Virus record (IMG/VR): IMGVR_UViG_3300043449_001060
Location: 1 to 52,387 of that record
DNA: 52,387 bases
Direction: 5' to 3' (one strand)
Origin: a virus
The notes below the pieces were generated by a model that had not been told where the DNA came from, ran no database searches, and was given only the letters and a program-made list of their open reading frames with translations. Positions 29,756-41,500 of the stretch are shown here, piece after piece. The position numbers and the translations under genes are program-made. Numbering within the stretch: the first letter of the stretch is position 1; each line of letters starts with the position of its first letter.

Positions 29756-29782
29756 TTTTTAAGTTTAATAAACTTATAAAAT

Positions 29783-32614
29783 TTAGAATGTAAAAGGATA
29801 AATACTATCTGCATATACAAAACCACCCTCATCCATATATCCTCCATACTTTTGTTGAGGTACACCATACTGTGCATTTATTACTGCTAATGCATCATCA
29901 TCTGCAGTGCTACCACTTTGATTTTTATATGCTTTTTCAGCAGCTGCAATTGCTTCGGTATTGTTAAATCCTTTACTTAAATAATACTGTAAAAATTCAT
30001 CATAACTTTTTGTACCACCTGTTTGAGGTTTAATTCTTTTACCAAACTCAAATCCTGGCATACCACCTGTTTCAGGTAATACAGAGTATTGTGGATATAA
30101 GGCATTCAATGCAGCTGTCTTAGCTCTATTAGTAATTGCATTAGCATAATAATTTCTTAGCTGATTTCTCATTGCAAGCTTAGCATTATCATACTGTTGA
30201 TTAGCAATTGTATTTTGATCATATAGTTTAGATTGTGCAGCTTGATTTGCAAGAGCTTCTTGGTTTCTTACGTCAACAGATTTAAACTCAAACTGATCAG
30301 CAATATTAACATTAGCATTGTTAAATCTAGCGAGAGTATCTGCAGCTTGTTTTGCACCGGTACCTTGAATACTTGACGCTCTAGCAGAAAGTTGTTGTGG
30401 TCCGGCAAATTGCGCTAATGCTTGTGATGCAATGTTAGCTTGTTCTGACTGTTGCGCAAGCTCTCTAGTTGGATCTAAGAACGTAGGTCTTGGTTCTTCA
30501 AGGTCTACTAATGGAGAATATGGCATATACTTATTGATACCCATTAAATCTCCAAATGCACCAGCTGTTTTAATGGTATCTTGTAACCACCAATTAGTAG
30601 GTTTTTCTTGTGGTGGTTGACATGGCAAACATTTTTTAGTTGCTGGATCATATCCACATGGACATTTTTTGTCATCAGGACAAGGACAATTACCATCTTT
30701 ATCTCTTACTACTGGTTTACCAGATTCATCATTACATGGACATGGTTGATCTTTAGGAGGTATTTCTGAGAACATAAGATCCTCATAGTTTGATATCTGC
30801 CCTGCAGTAGTATTAGTATAGTACGCATCAATAGGAGAAATATCAGTAACTGCTTGACCAGTTTCATCATTATATCCTCTTTGAAGATTACCTCTAAAGT
30901 TTAGTAATCTTACCATGTCATCTTCATTAGTAATTTTACCTTCATTGAAGTCTTTTACTAATTGATTATAACCTTGGAATGTTGCTTGTTGTAGTAATGC
31001 TTTTTTCTCAGCTGCAGTTCCTTTTGCTTGAGCTGGCATTTCTAAACCAATGTTTTTAAATGCCGTATCAAGATCTGGTGCAGTTCTTTGCATTTCCTGG
31101 TACTTGGCATTTATTTCTGCATCAGTATAAGAACTTCCATCTGGTTTTTTAAGGGTTTTCATTATATCCTTAAAGCCACGATTATCTCCTGAACCATTAC
31201 CAGTACTTTCAAAAGATCTTAATTTACCATTAGCATCTTTATATAAGAAAGATTCATTTCCAGAAGCTGCAAGTTTTAAGTTTCTTTCTTGGTGCTCTAA
31301 GAAGTTCTTTACAATTTCCTCATCAGATAATTGAGAAGCATCAAGTGTTCCATAACTTCTACCAACAACACCTTTTTTAGATCTATAAAATTCTTGATTT
31401 TGTATAGCTTTTCTAGTAGCATCTGCAAATAACTTAGCAGTTGCTGGATCCTTTAATGCAGTTTCCATTGCATAGTATCTAGATGCAACAGCAGCATTAT
31501 TATTCCATTTAGTTACATCTCCTGTATATCCAGCTGGAGCTTTATACTCAGCTTTTATTTCAGTATATTTTCCATTTGGTTCTTGTACCCAAATTTGTTG
31601 ACCATTATCTTTTGCTTTTAAGTAAGCTTTTTTAAGAGCTAATTGATATGCAGCATTATCTGCATAATCAGATCTTTTTATAATTTGGCCTTTAGGTGGT
31701 TCTCCTCCATCAGGATATTCATCTAGTTCTCCACCATCTTCATACCACTCTTTAGTTCTACCCATGTAGTTCATAGGATTAGCTCCCATAGGCATACCAT
31801 ATTCAGCATAAGGCATATCATAACCACCTATCATCATACCATATTCTGCCATAGGTGGGAGCATTTGTTCTTCACCTTGAGGCATCATATCTTCTTGCAT
31901 CATTTCTTGATCCTCATATGCCATCATATCTTCTTGATCAGGGGATGCTGGTGCTTGTGGTTCTGGAAGTTGTGGTGGAAGAAGTTGTTCTTCTTCAATA
32001 CCATTAGCTTCAAGATATGGTAGAGCCATAACAGGAATACCTTGTGGAAATCCTTTTTTAGATTCTTGAGCAAGAGCTAGTGCACCCAATTTCATATTGT
32101 AATTGCGTATCATTAACTCTGCAGTTTTTCTATCTATATTATCTGAATTAGGGTCTTGAAGAATTTTTCTATATTTATCAATATCATATTGCTTAGCTAA
32201 TTCAGCTGGAGTGTAACCTTTATTACCTTTACCTTTTTTCATAGGCTTATTGAACATCTGTAAGATATTCTCATCATTTATTTTCATTGAATTAGTATCA
32301 CTGAAAATAAAACTATCTTCTGGTAACTTTAAAGGAACCCCACCTTCAGAGTGACGTGGGCCTTTTATAACTTTGTGCTCTGGAAAGTTATCTCCATTGA
32401 GATCACCATAAACAGTTTCACCACCCTCTGCTTCAAGATTTGCTTCATCTCTTGGTACAGCAGTGATATATTTGCTTATTTCCATATCAGGCACCCCAAT
32501 ATAATGATTGTAGTCTGCGCCACCAAAGCCAGCAACATCATTTTTAAGAGAACCATTTACTTGGTAACCAGTTCTAGCTTGCGGCAATTTTTTAATTCTT
32601 ACTTTACGAAACAT
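29783..32614 (-). CDS. crAss-like cargo protein, Met-rich and Cys-cluster segments (943 aa)
   Basis: This 943-residue protein is encoded 9 nt after the 979-aa gene. The N-terminal 130 residues carry a block that recurs in crAss-like phages (EAEGGETVYGDLNGDNFPEH, then GPRHSEGGVPLKLPEDSF and IFSDTNSMK). Residues about 228-285 form an acidic, Met-rich low-complexity segment with about 15 methionines. A cluster of eight Cys lies at about 625-664 (CPC, CPCP, KCPCG, KCLPC), which could bind metal or form disulphides. The C-terminal 250 residues are Asn/Ala/Gln-rich and helical. Gly-Gly doublets occur about ten times, several as DGGE or YGG. No catalytic motif is seen. The disordered composition and the position between lysozyme-bearing and polymerase-region genes fit an internal cargo protein that must unfold to pass the tail. 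Function is inferred. Confidence 0.7.
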   Translation of the reverse strand: MFRKVRIKKLPQARTGYQVNGSLKNDVAGFGGADYNHYIGVPDMEISKYITAVPRDEANLEAEGGETVYGDLNGDNFPEHKVIKGPRHSEGGVPLKLPEDSFIFSDTNSMKINDENILQMFNKPMKKGKGNKGYTPAELAKQYDIDKYRKILQDPNSDNIDRKTAELMIRNYNMKLGALALAQESKKGFPQGIPVMALPYLEANGIEEEQLLPPQLPEPQAPASPDQEDMMAYEDQEMMQEDMMPQGEEQMLPPMAEYGMMIGGYDMPYAEYGMPMGANPMNYMGRTKEWYEDGGELDEYPDGGEPPKGQIIKRSDYADNAAYQLALKKAYLKAKDNGQQIWVQEPNGKYTEIKAEYKAPAGYTGDVTKWNNNAAVASRYYAMETALKDPATAKLFADATRKAIQNQEFYRSKKGVVGRSYGTLDASQLSDEEIVKNFLEHQERNLKLAASGNESFLYKDANGKLRSFESTGNGSGDNRGFKDIMKTLKKPDGSSYTDAEINAKYQEMQRTAPDLDTAFKNIGLEMPAQAKGTAAEKKALLQQATFQGYNQLVKDFNEGKITNEDDMVRLLNFRGNLQRGYNDETGQAVTDISPIDAYYTNTTAGQISNYEDLMFSEIPPKDQPCPCNDESGKPVVRDKDGNCPCPDDKKCPCGYDPATKKCLPCQPPQEKPTNWWLQDTIKTAGAFGDLMGINKYMPYSPLVDLEEPRPTFLDPTRELAQQSEQANIASQALAQFAGPQQLSARASSIQGTGAKQAADTLARFNNANVNIADQFEFKSVDVRNQEALANQAAQSKLYDQNTIANQQYDNAKLAMRNQLRNYYANAITNRAKTAALNALYPQYSVLPETGGMPGFEFGKRIKPQTGGTKSYDEFLQYYLSKGFNNTEAIAAAEKAYKNQSGSTADDDALAVINAQYGVPQQKYGGYMDEGGFVYADSIYPFTF

Positions 32615-32623
32615 GTGACAAAA

Positions 32624-35563
32624 TTATAAAAATTCAATTTCACCTCCGGCAGCCATAAATTCTTGGATCTGCTCATCAGTCATGTACATTACATCTTCTT
32701 CATTTGGATCAGTCATAGGACCTCCAAACTGTTTTGATCTACCTAATCTATTTGAACCTTGTTGGTCAAATCTATATGAACCTTGGTTTACTTCCCAGTC
32801 ACCTCTATCCTTTCTTGCTTTAACACCGTAAAGCTTCATAGGATTAAAGTTTTGTTCATACATTTGACGCTCTTGTTCTCTCTGTTCTTTTCTACCAGCC
32901 AGACCTAATCCAAAGTTGGCAGCAGAATTAAACATGTTAAGTGCTGCTTCTGGATCAACCGTTCTAACATCTTCTCTTTGTCTATTTACTTGAACTAAAG
33001 TTTTACCTTTAATTGGATCAGGCATTTTTGGAGCTGTAGTAGATTTAGTAGCTTGATACTCTTCTACATTTTCAGGTTCAATATTAATTTGTTTTGGTTG
33101 CTGAATAGCTGGACCAGGCACTTCAGTAGATTGAAAATTAGACCAAAAGCTAGAAGGTTGTAAGTTTGTATTACCTGCTGTATTAACAGTAAAATCTACT
33201 TCTGTTTGTCCTTCTAATGCAGGATTAGATGTATATGACACTGGAGTATTTTCTAAACCTTCAAAAGCCATAGGAAGTCTACCACCTCTTCTCATCATTG
33301 GAGGAGGAGTATACATACCTTTTTCAATTCTTCTATAGAAATCAAAGTTTTCATCTTCTGGAGATTGTTCATATTCTGACTCACCTCCCATTTGATAACC
33401 TTCTTTTTCTGCCCTAGCTAATTGTCTTTCAGTTTGTCTTTCACCTTTATTGATAGCCATTCTAGCTCTGATTCCTAAATCACTATAATCATCACCACCT
33501 TGTATTTCCTGTTGTGATGGTTTTTGTAACATAGGATGTTGACTTAGATCTACATTAGAACCGTCATCTTCTGCTAAATAATAGTCTGTCCATTGCTTAG
33601 GTGCTCCAAGAATTCCTCTTTTAGTTACATCAGAAAAAACTAACGGGGCTCCACTCATTGAACCAGAATAAATAGCATCTGAATTATAAATAGTAGGCAT
33701 ACCCATTTGTTGAGCATAACTACCTTCATAATCAATAAATCTATTAATAGGGATTAAGTTATCTCTTAACATAGAATTTTGCGCTCTCCTTACTCTTCTT
33801 GCCTGTGCTTTTGTTGGACCTCCTTTTTTAGCTTGCTCAACTGTATTCATGGGTTGATGAAAAATATCAGAAGCTTGACTATACATACTTAAATGATGCA
33901 TAGGATTTTCTGGATCTTCATCAGGATTGGGAAACATCATTCCACCATCTTGATACTGACCCATATCAGTAAAGTAAGGGTCATTAACATTCTTTGCTTC
34001 TTCAGGAAAATCATTTCCACCATAAACAAATTTTGTTAAGTTTGGTAAAGATGGATCTACAAATCCACCATATTGACCACCAGATGCATAACCTTGGATA
34101 AGATCATTTGCACTAGGAACATCTTTTGGATCACCAGGAACTTGTAAACTTACTTGAGTTTCATTTACAGTTACTTGAGCATTAGGATCATTCTCAATGT
34201 TATTCTTAAGAGTTGCTTCTTCTGCTTGTTGTTCTGCAGTACCTTTAGATGCTTGCGGATATAGGATTCTATATTTTTTAGGTCTTCCAAAAAATCCTGT
34301 TTCATAAACATCAATCATTGGCATTAATGGTTGATCTTGTTGAGTTGCAGGTAAATTAGCTAAATCAGAAAAATATTTTTCTAATGTAGGAACATCAATA
34401 GTTTCAAAACTTTGTTGCATAAAAGGCTGAAACTTATTGTAACTATTCATAGGAATATTGCCAAAGTCTGATGGATACATTCCTTCAACTCCTAATAATC
34501 TATTAGTTCTTTCAATAAGGTTTCTATACTTTCTTTTAGCTTTCTTCTGACCACCTCTACGCATTTGGTCTTCACTCATTGCTTGATCTATCTGCATTTG
34601 TTGTTCTTGTGCAGGATCCCCTTGAGGCACCGGAGATAGAATTTGATCTAATAAAGGATCTTGAGTTTCTTTTAATTTTTCAAACCACTCATCTATCTTA
34701 ACTTTCTTAGCAGTATTACCAACAGCATCAATAAAGTTTGTTTTCTTTTTCTTTACGGTACCTGTTAAGTCATCAGTTTGTTTTGCAATACCGGCATCAA
34801 CAACTTCATCTTCTTGCATTCCACCAGCTTGCTTCTTTAGTAAGTTCATTACATTCTTTGCAAACTTTTTCTTTTGACTACCGCCATATTTTGCAGTAGG
34901 AGTAGACATATCTGGTAATTCAAGACTATCACTAGCTAATGGACTATATGGTAGGTAGTAAGCTTCTAGTCCAGGAAAGTTTAGATTCTGTGTACCAACA
35001 GTATTTTCAACTAATGCATCTAAACTAAATTTTCCATCTAGAGTAGTTGTTTCTTCTTCCTCAACTTCTGTACCATCAGAGTTTTCATAGAGAGATGCAT
35101 AACTTGTTTGTTGACCACCATCTTGAAAACCAAATATTTCTTCCGTACTATTTGCATCTTCTTCTTCAGCCATGTCAGCAGCAGATGTATCCATAGCTGC
35201 AGCCATACTTTGTTGACGGTATTGATCCATTTGTTGTTGAGCAGCTGCATCTTGTTCATTTGCCATGAGCGCTTTCTCTTGCTCCATAGCTTGAATTTCT
35301 GCAGCATCTTTTTGTTCTGCTTGATCTAAAGCATCTTCTTCAAGTTCACCAGCTTCCATCATATACTTAACCACAGATGAAACTAATTGCATAGCAAGTT
35401 TCTGATCCATCTTACGTGCAATAAGTGATTCATAGATATCTTGTGGCGTCTGACCTCTTTTAATAGCCTGTTGAACGGAAGTAGCCATTCTAGCATACAT
35501 CTCATTCTGCTCTGTACCTCCGCCCATCTGAGCTTTATAAAGTGGCATATTGGATTTTTTCAT
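32624..35563 (-). CDS. Gly-Gly-rich cargo-type virion protein (979 aa)
   Basis: This 979-residue, low-complexity protein is rich in Gln, Met, Ala and acidic residues in its first 180 residues (for example QDAAAQQQMDQYRQQS). It has no recognisable enzyme motif. Its striking feature is 15 Gly-Gly doublets, at residues 14, 149, 227, 247, 337, 495, 499, 515, 540, 581, 689, 726, 760, 947 and 973, often preceded by an aromatic or basic residue two or three positions before (FQDGG, AKYGG, MRRGG, YQDGG, YQMGG). The C-terminus is MAAGGEIEFL. Several Lys/Arg patches follow the doublets, as in RRGGQKKAKRKYR. The gene follows a 36-nt gap with a TTAGTATATT element and is 9 nt from the 943-aa gene, so the two probably form one unit. 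It is most likely an internal or tail-lumen cargo protein; the role is inferred from position and composition. Confidence 0.65.
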   Translation of the reverse strand: MKKSNMPLYKAQMGGGTEQNEMYARMATSVQQAIKRGQTPQDIYESLIARKMDQKLAMQLVSSVVKYMMEAGELEEDALDQAEQKDAAEIQAMEQEKALMANEQDAAAQQQMDQYRQQSMAAAMDTSAADMAEEEDANSTEEIFGFQDGGQQTSYASLYENSDGTEVEEEETTTLDGKFSLDALVENTVGTQNLNFPGLEAYYLPYSPLASDSLELPDMSTPTAKYGGSQKKKFAKNVMNLLKKQAGGMQEDEVVDAGIAKQTDDLTGTVKKKKTNFIDAVGNTAKKVKIDEWFEKLKETQDPLLDQILSPVPQGDPAQEQQMQIDQAMSEDQMRRGGQKKAKRKYRNLIERTNRLLGVEGMYPSDFGNIPMNSYNKFQPFMQQSFETIDVPTLEKYFSDLANLPATQQDQPLMPMIDVYETGFFGRPKKYRILYPQASKGTAEQQAEEATLKNNIENDPNAQVTVNETQVSLQVPGDPKDVPSANDLIQGYASGGQYGGFVDPSLPNLTKFVYGGNDFPEEAKNVNDPYFTDMGQYQDGGMMFPNPDEDPENPMHHLSMYSQASDIFHQPMNTVEQAKKGGPTKAQARRVRRAQNSMLRDNLIPINRFIDYEGSYAQQMGMPTIYNSDAIYSGSMSGAPLVFSDVTKRGILGAPKQWTDYYLAEDDGSNVDLSQHPMLQKPSQQEIQGGDDYSDLGIRARMAINKGERQTERQLARAEKEGYQMGGESEYEQSPEDENFDFYRRIEKGMYTPPPMMRRGGRLPMAFEGLENTPVSYTSNPALEGQTEVDFTVNTAGNTNLQPSSFWSNFQSTEVPGPAIQQPKQINIEPENVEEYQATKSTTAPKMPDPIKGKTLVQVNRQREDVRTVDPEAALNMFNSAANFGLGLAGRKEQREQERQMYEQNFNPMKLYGVKARKDRGDWEVNQGSYRFDQQGSNRLGRSKQFGGPMTDPNEEDVMYMTDEQIQEFMAAGGEIEFL

Positions 35564-35569
35564 TTTATA

Positions 35570-35595
35570 CCTTATATATTAAATATACTAATTTT
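35570..35595 (-). promoter_or_regulatory. Promoter-like TTAGTATATT element upstream of the 979-aa gene
   Basis: The 36-nt gap between the 2,113-aa and 979-aa genes contains, on the minus strand, TTAGTATATT (35591-35582) followed by TAATATATAAGG. The element ends 18 nt before the ATG. The identical 10-mer occurs before the genes starting at 49685 and 52335. Confidence 0.5.
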
Positions 35596-35599
35596 AAAT

Positions 35600-38500
35600 T
35601 TATTGGGTAAACCTTAAAAGTTTAGGAACATCCCCACCTTTCTTTCTTAAAATAAAAACTGGTAGTCTATTATCCATACTTATATCATAATCTAATCTTG
35701 GTCCTTGAACAAATCCTGCCTTAGGAATACCTTGATCATTAAATTGTTTTGATTGACTTTTCCAATAATCTTCTGCTCTATACCTAGTAACTGGTAGTCC
35801 GGTAACGGGGTCCACTAATGTGGTTGAAGCAAAATGTTGTTTTGTTCCAATTCCACCTCTAGTATCTTTAATACCATGATGTACACCTCTATAAAGTGCT
35901 TCTGCAAATCTATTGTTATTATTTCTTTGTAATAAAGCAATTTCTTCTGCGGCTTTTGTATTAGCTTTTTTAGTTAGTGATTTAACAACAATAGGATTTT
36001 TTCTATCTGATGCATTTGTAATTTTATTTAACTCTTCATCTAAGTATCTTTTAGCTAATGCATCTTGAGCTTTATCCCAATTTTTAAAACCAGAAGCTTT
36101 TAAGTTATAACCATGATATTTAGTACTTAGACCTGTTGATCCAATTTGACTGAATGTTACTCCATTATACACACCTGGATCAAATTTTAAAGTACCAATT
36201 ACATTACCATCTTTATCTACCATAGACTTTGCTCTTTTTTCTGATGTTACAATTGTAATTTTTTCAATTTCATCTGGATTTAATCCTGCTGCACGAAGTT
36301 CTTGAGCATATTCAGTTCTTAACCATTGAGTTGCTCTTAAGTCTTCAAGTTTATTTTGAATATCCATATGAACAGGATTACTAGAATTTTTTGGAATTTG
36401 AGAAAAAGCTTCTTCATATGCAGCTAATTCTTCAGCAAGTTCATCATTATCTATAATAACTTTTTTATCTACTACTTTTGGTAACTTAGGATCTAAAGTT
36501 CTATTATACTCTACCGTTCCTGTTGTTTGTGATTTATTAGAATATCTTGTTTTTTCAATTTTATCTTTTGATTTTTTAGATATATTTAACATACCTAAGT
36601 CATCTTCATTACCTTTTAATTGTGGTGAAAGAGTTTGTCTATTTGCAAAATCTAAAGCTGGTGCATTAGGATTAGGTGTGTTATATTTTGTTATAAATGT
36701 ATAATCATCCAACACTTGATTCATTCCAATTTTTATTGCTTGATCTGAAATGCCAGAATTGTTAAATAAAAACTCAATATCATTTAATCCATAACCATAA
36801 TTATTTCTAAGAACATCATCTAAAGTTGCATCTGGAATTGCCATTAATTCATTTAATGCTTCATTTCTTGAAAGCATACTTCCAGTATATGGTTTATCAG
36901 GATTAGTAGCTGCTATTTCCTTGAAGAAATCAAAATCTTCATACATATCAGATGTAGGTTTTACAGCATCTTTGAGCCCACTTAATAATTCATTATAAAC
37001 TTCTCTATTAATATTACCATTTGCATATTGATTACGCAGTCTATTAACAAAATCAATTGGATCATTAGCATCTCTTAATTGAGCTTCTAATGTCATACGT
37101 GATCTATCTGGTCTACGTCTTATTGCTTCTCTAGTAGCCTCACTAAATTTAACTGGAGGAGTGCCCGGTTTTATATTACTATACACTTGTGATGTTCTAA
37201 TGGGAGCAGGTAAATTACTTCCTGTATATTCTGTTACACCTGGCGTTGGTCTTGTTGTATCAAATGAACCTGTAAGTCTTTGGTTCATATTTTGTGCAGC
37301 AGTTGCTCCAGCATTTAAAGCTACCTCATCAGGATTTAAAAATTGACGTACTCTTTCAGCTGTCTGTGCTGGATCATCAATCATCTCAGCATCTAATCTA
37401 CGTTGTTGTTGTGCAGCAAGAGCTTCTTCCACTTGTTGGTTATGAAAATTATCAATTTGATTTGTAAGAAGATCTCTTTCATCTATTGCTGCTTGAAAAT
37501 ATGGTGAATTTGTATTACCCTCATTTCTTAATCCTTGTATAATCCTATCTACTTCTGTTCTTTGATCATACAAGTTTTCTATTTGAGATACAGCTTCTCT
37601 TGTTAATAAAGAAGATTCTGAAGATCTATAACTATCTATAGCTCTTCGTAATTCTTGCATTGAATTTAATCCCGGAGTAGAAAGTGCAAGTGGTTTAAAC
37701 TGAGTAGGGGTAAATTCTGATATTATATTTTTACCTGACAACTGTTGAAGAGGAGTTAATCTTTCTCCTTTCATTAAAGCACTTAATGCACCTTTTGATC
37801 CTATTACCTCAGGTGCAATAAAATCTAATGCAGTCATGCCTACTTGATTTACTGCAGCTCTAATATCTTCCGTCTTACCAGTTTGACCAGCTTTATATAA
37901 TGCTTTGGCTGTTGTAGGTAAAGAAAGAGTACCTGATGCAACACCAGTAGCCCCAGCAAGAGTTCCTATATCTGTAGCACCTAATGCACCTAGATTAACT
38001 TGTTTGCCCATTAATGAATTTAATGCACCGGGAGCTCTAGTTAATATAGCTGTTTTTAATAATCCTTCTCCAAATTCTTTTGCCGTACCAAGTAAGTTAC
38101 CTTGTCTTGCATATACTGTCGCATCTGCTGCAGATGAAAAAGGGTTGATTAGATTAACCATATTATTCAATCCGCTATTATCATATCCAGTTTCTTTTCT
38201 ATAATATGCATTTAATGGGTTTCTTGGATCTCTTAGAATGTTAGCTCTATCTGGTAAGTATTGATCTCCCCAAATTGCTTCTTCAGTAACGTTAATAGGG
38301 TCAGCTAAAAAACTTCTTGTTACATCTCCAGCTTTACCTAGTATAGATGATTGATTCCATTTCTTATTTACTTGGTTTAAACGAGACTGATCTAATCTTT
38401 TTTGGAAATCTTTCTTAGTCATTTCCTCAATCATTAACTGTTGTAATGATTTTGGATTTGCAGAGTTTGCATTTTGTGGACTAAGATACTTTGCAGTAAC

Positions 38501-41500
38501 GCCCATATCTCTTGCTGCTCCAGAAGTAATTAATCTTTGAGCTTCCTCCTGTAACTTTTCAGGATACTTCAATGATTCTACTAAACTAGGTTGATCTACA
38601 AAAGAAGGTTTTGGAATAAATGGTTGAACAACTCCAGTTGCATCAGATACATTACCTCTTGGAACATTTCTTTCAATAGGTTGTGAAGGCTTAACATTTT
38701 TAGATGCTTTAACTAACTGTTCTGCATTCATTCTTCCAGGAGCACTTTGAACTACAGGAGAACCAACTGGTTTACCTTCCCCATAGTTAAGCTTTTGTAA
38801 CGTCATGGTATCAGTTACTGGGGCTCCAGATGTAAATGTCCAAGCACCTTTAGAATCTTTTTTATATTGATTACCATTTAGTTCTACAATACCACCATCT
38901 TGATATTGTTGATTTTTTGCATCTTGAAACTTATTATACTGTTGTTTTAAATTTACAACATCACTTACAACTGAGAATGGAGCTAATTTAGTTCTAGGAC
39001 TTTTTAAAGGAGACAATATATCACTAATAACACTAATTTGATTACTTTGATTATTAGGATCTTTTGTGTAATCATAGGCATCAGATGCATTTAATAAATA
39101 GTTTATACCTGTTTGAACTGGCCCAGGCATAAAATATTTACCTATTGTAAGCATTGAATTTCCAATAGATTCAACTTGATCTAATCTTGGTGTGTTCTTT
39201 AATTTTTCTTTATTTTGTGCTTCTAAATTCACTATCTCTTTAAAAATCTCAGCTCTCTTAGACATATCAGATATATTTGAAGGTCCTTGGCCATCATTTT
39301 GAGAATCAAAATATTGTAATTTTTTTCTTAACGCATTTAGTTTCTGAAGTGTAGGATCAACTTTTGGTTTATTAGTAACTCTAATTGCAGGATACTCCTG
39401 CACATATTGTGCCCATTCTTTACTAGGCATTTTTTCCGAATCTTTTTTAGTAAACCTTCTTTTTTTAGGTTCGCCACCATCTTGATATTGTTGTGGTGGT
39501 AATTCTACTGCAGTAGGTCCTTGTAAGAAATTAGGTTGAACTACACTTGTTGCATCTGGTACATTAGCTAACGGTACAGTAACTTCTTTCATTGGATCAT
39601 ATGGTTTTGGAATCTCCAAATTATTGATCACATTAGCTGTCCATTCATTTCTTTTAGTAAGAGGTTTACCTGCACCAAATCTTTTGTGCTCCGCTAACAT
39701 CTTTTCTTTGTTACCTTCTACAGTGGCTTTAACAAAACTTGGGAATCCCGAAAGAGTTCCTAAGTTGTATTGATAGTCTACTAATAGCATTTGTGAATCT
39801 TGTGGGAGATTGTCAAATGTACCGGGACCGTATTTTTTATCTACCTGTTTTTTTGCAAGCGCTTGATTTCTTAATACATCTTGCTCTTGTAATTTTAAAG
39901 CTTGATCTTCTGTAATACCTCTTTTTAATGCAGAGTCATTAGGCGTAAGTTTATGACCATAGGCAATTGTATCTGCACCACCTTCCACACTTGCATGTGG
40001 ATACCACATACCGTTTTTATATCCTTTTCTAATACTATTCTCTTGCATTCTTAAATCTGCAAGATACCTTTTCATATGTTCAGGATCTAAGTCTTTTGGA
40101 GATGCTACACCACCTGGTGCAAATTGTTTTATAATTCTACCATACTTACCCATTTGAGGTTGAGTAGTATCCTGGCCTTTATCTTGATTTTTAGAAATAT
40201 TGTTTAGCATCCACAATATTTCTTCATCTGTATAAACATCTTTTAATTGTTTTAATGCATCAAAACCTTCTTTAGATGGTGATTCAAAATCTGTATTAAG
40301 TAATTTCTTAAAAGTTTTAGGAGTTACTTTTTCTGTAAATGGATCGTATATACCCATTTGTTTTGCTTGATATCTTATGTCATTTAATCTTGCTCTTGTC
40401 TCAGTATCTTCTCCTACATAGTCATACCATTCTTTTTGATCTTTTAAAAATTCTTGAAAAGCAGGATGATTTTTTGCTTGTAAATCTTCTTTCTTTTCTT
40501 GAGCAGATTGTCTTGCAAATTCAGGAGAAGAAAACCAATCTTTTGCTCTATGTTTATTTATCCATAACTGATCTTTATCAGGAATAGCTCTACGACCAAC
40601 TAATGGATGAGGTCTATCAGTTGAATGTGACCATTCATGAGGTAACAAACCTCTAACACCAAAACCATGTGGTAGTACTGTTATATCACCAGTATCACTC
40701 ATTGAATATCCTCCAGTTCTTGGCATATCCTTTGGTTGATCATGGTGAACTCGAGTAATTGGATTTTCAAGATTATGCCTTCTTGCTGCATCAACATTAC
40801 TCCAATTTTCAGGATCACTTTTTTGAAGCATTTCCAAATATCTTGGAGAATTATGATATTCCTTATAATATTTCTTTATTTTGTTACTAGTATTTTTAAC
40901 AGCTTTTTCAAGTGCTGCTCTTTGCTGTTTAATTACTTGTCGTCTATGTTCAAATGGATCTTTGCCAAGAAAGCTTGGTTGACGTTCTTGATAAATATTA
41001 TTTACTGCTGTTGATTCACTAACCTGTTTATATCTAGGATCATTAGCATATGATCTATTTTGAGCATTTGGACGAACAACAATATCTGCTTCTTCTTGAA
41101 CATACTGACCCCATTCATCTTTTGGAAATGCCTGAGCTTCTTCTTCAGTATATCTTCTTTTTTTCCTACCTCGTTCTCCACCATTTTGAAACTCCTCTTT
41201 TCTGTAAGATTCATCTGGAGTTATTTTTTTATAATTCTCTGCAAAATACATTGCATCTTCAGGGTTATCAAATCTTATAGCTTCTGCAGATTCAGGACCA
41301 TAGTCTCCTAACATAAGCTGACCATTAACATCTTGTATTAATGGTACAGCATAATTATCCATAGACGCCATATAATGAGTACCTGTTATACCATTACCAA
41401 AGTCATAAGGTTGATCTGGTGCAACTACCATTCTTTGTGCAGCAGGATTACCATGCATTTGTGCATACGCCAATCTTGCTTTCATCATAGCATCATTAGC

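Noticed and set aside
29761-29775. Palindrome AAGTTTATTAAACTT as a terminator after the 943-aa gene
   Set aside because: The stem is only A/T plus one G-C pair per side and is followed on the minus strand by A-rich rather than T-rich sequence.
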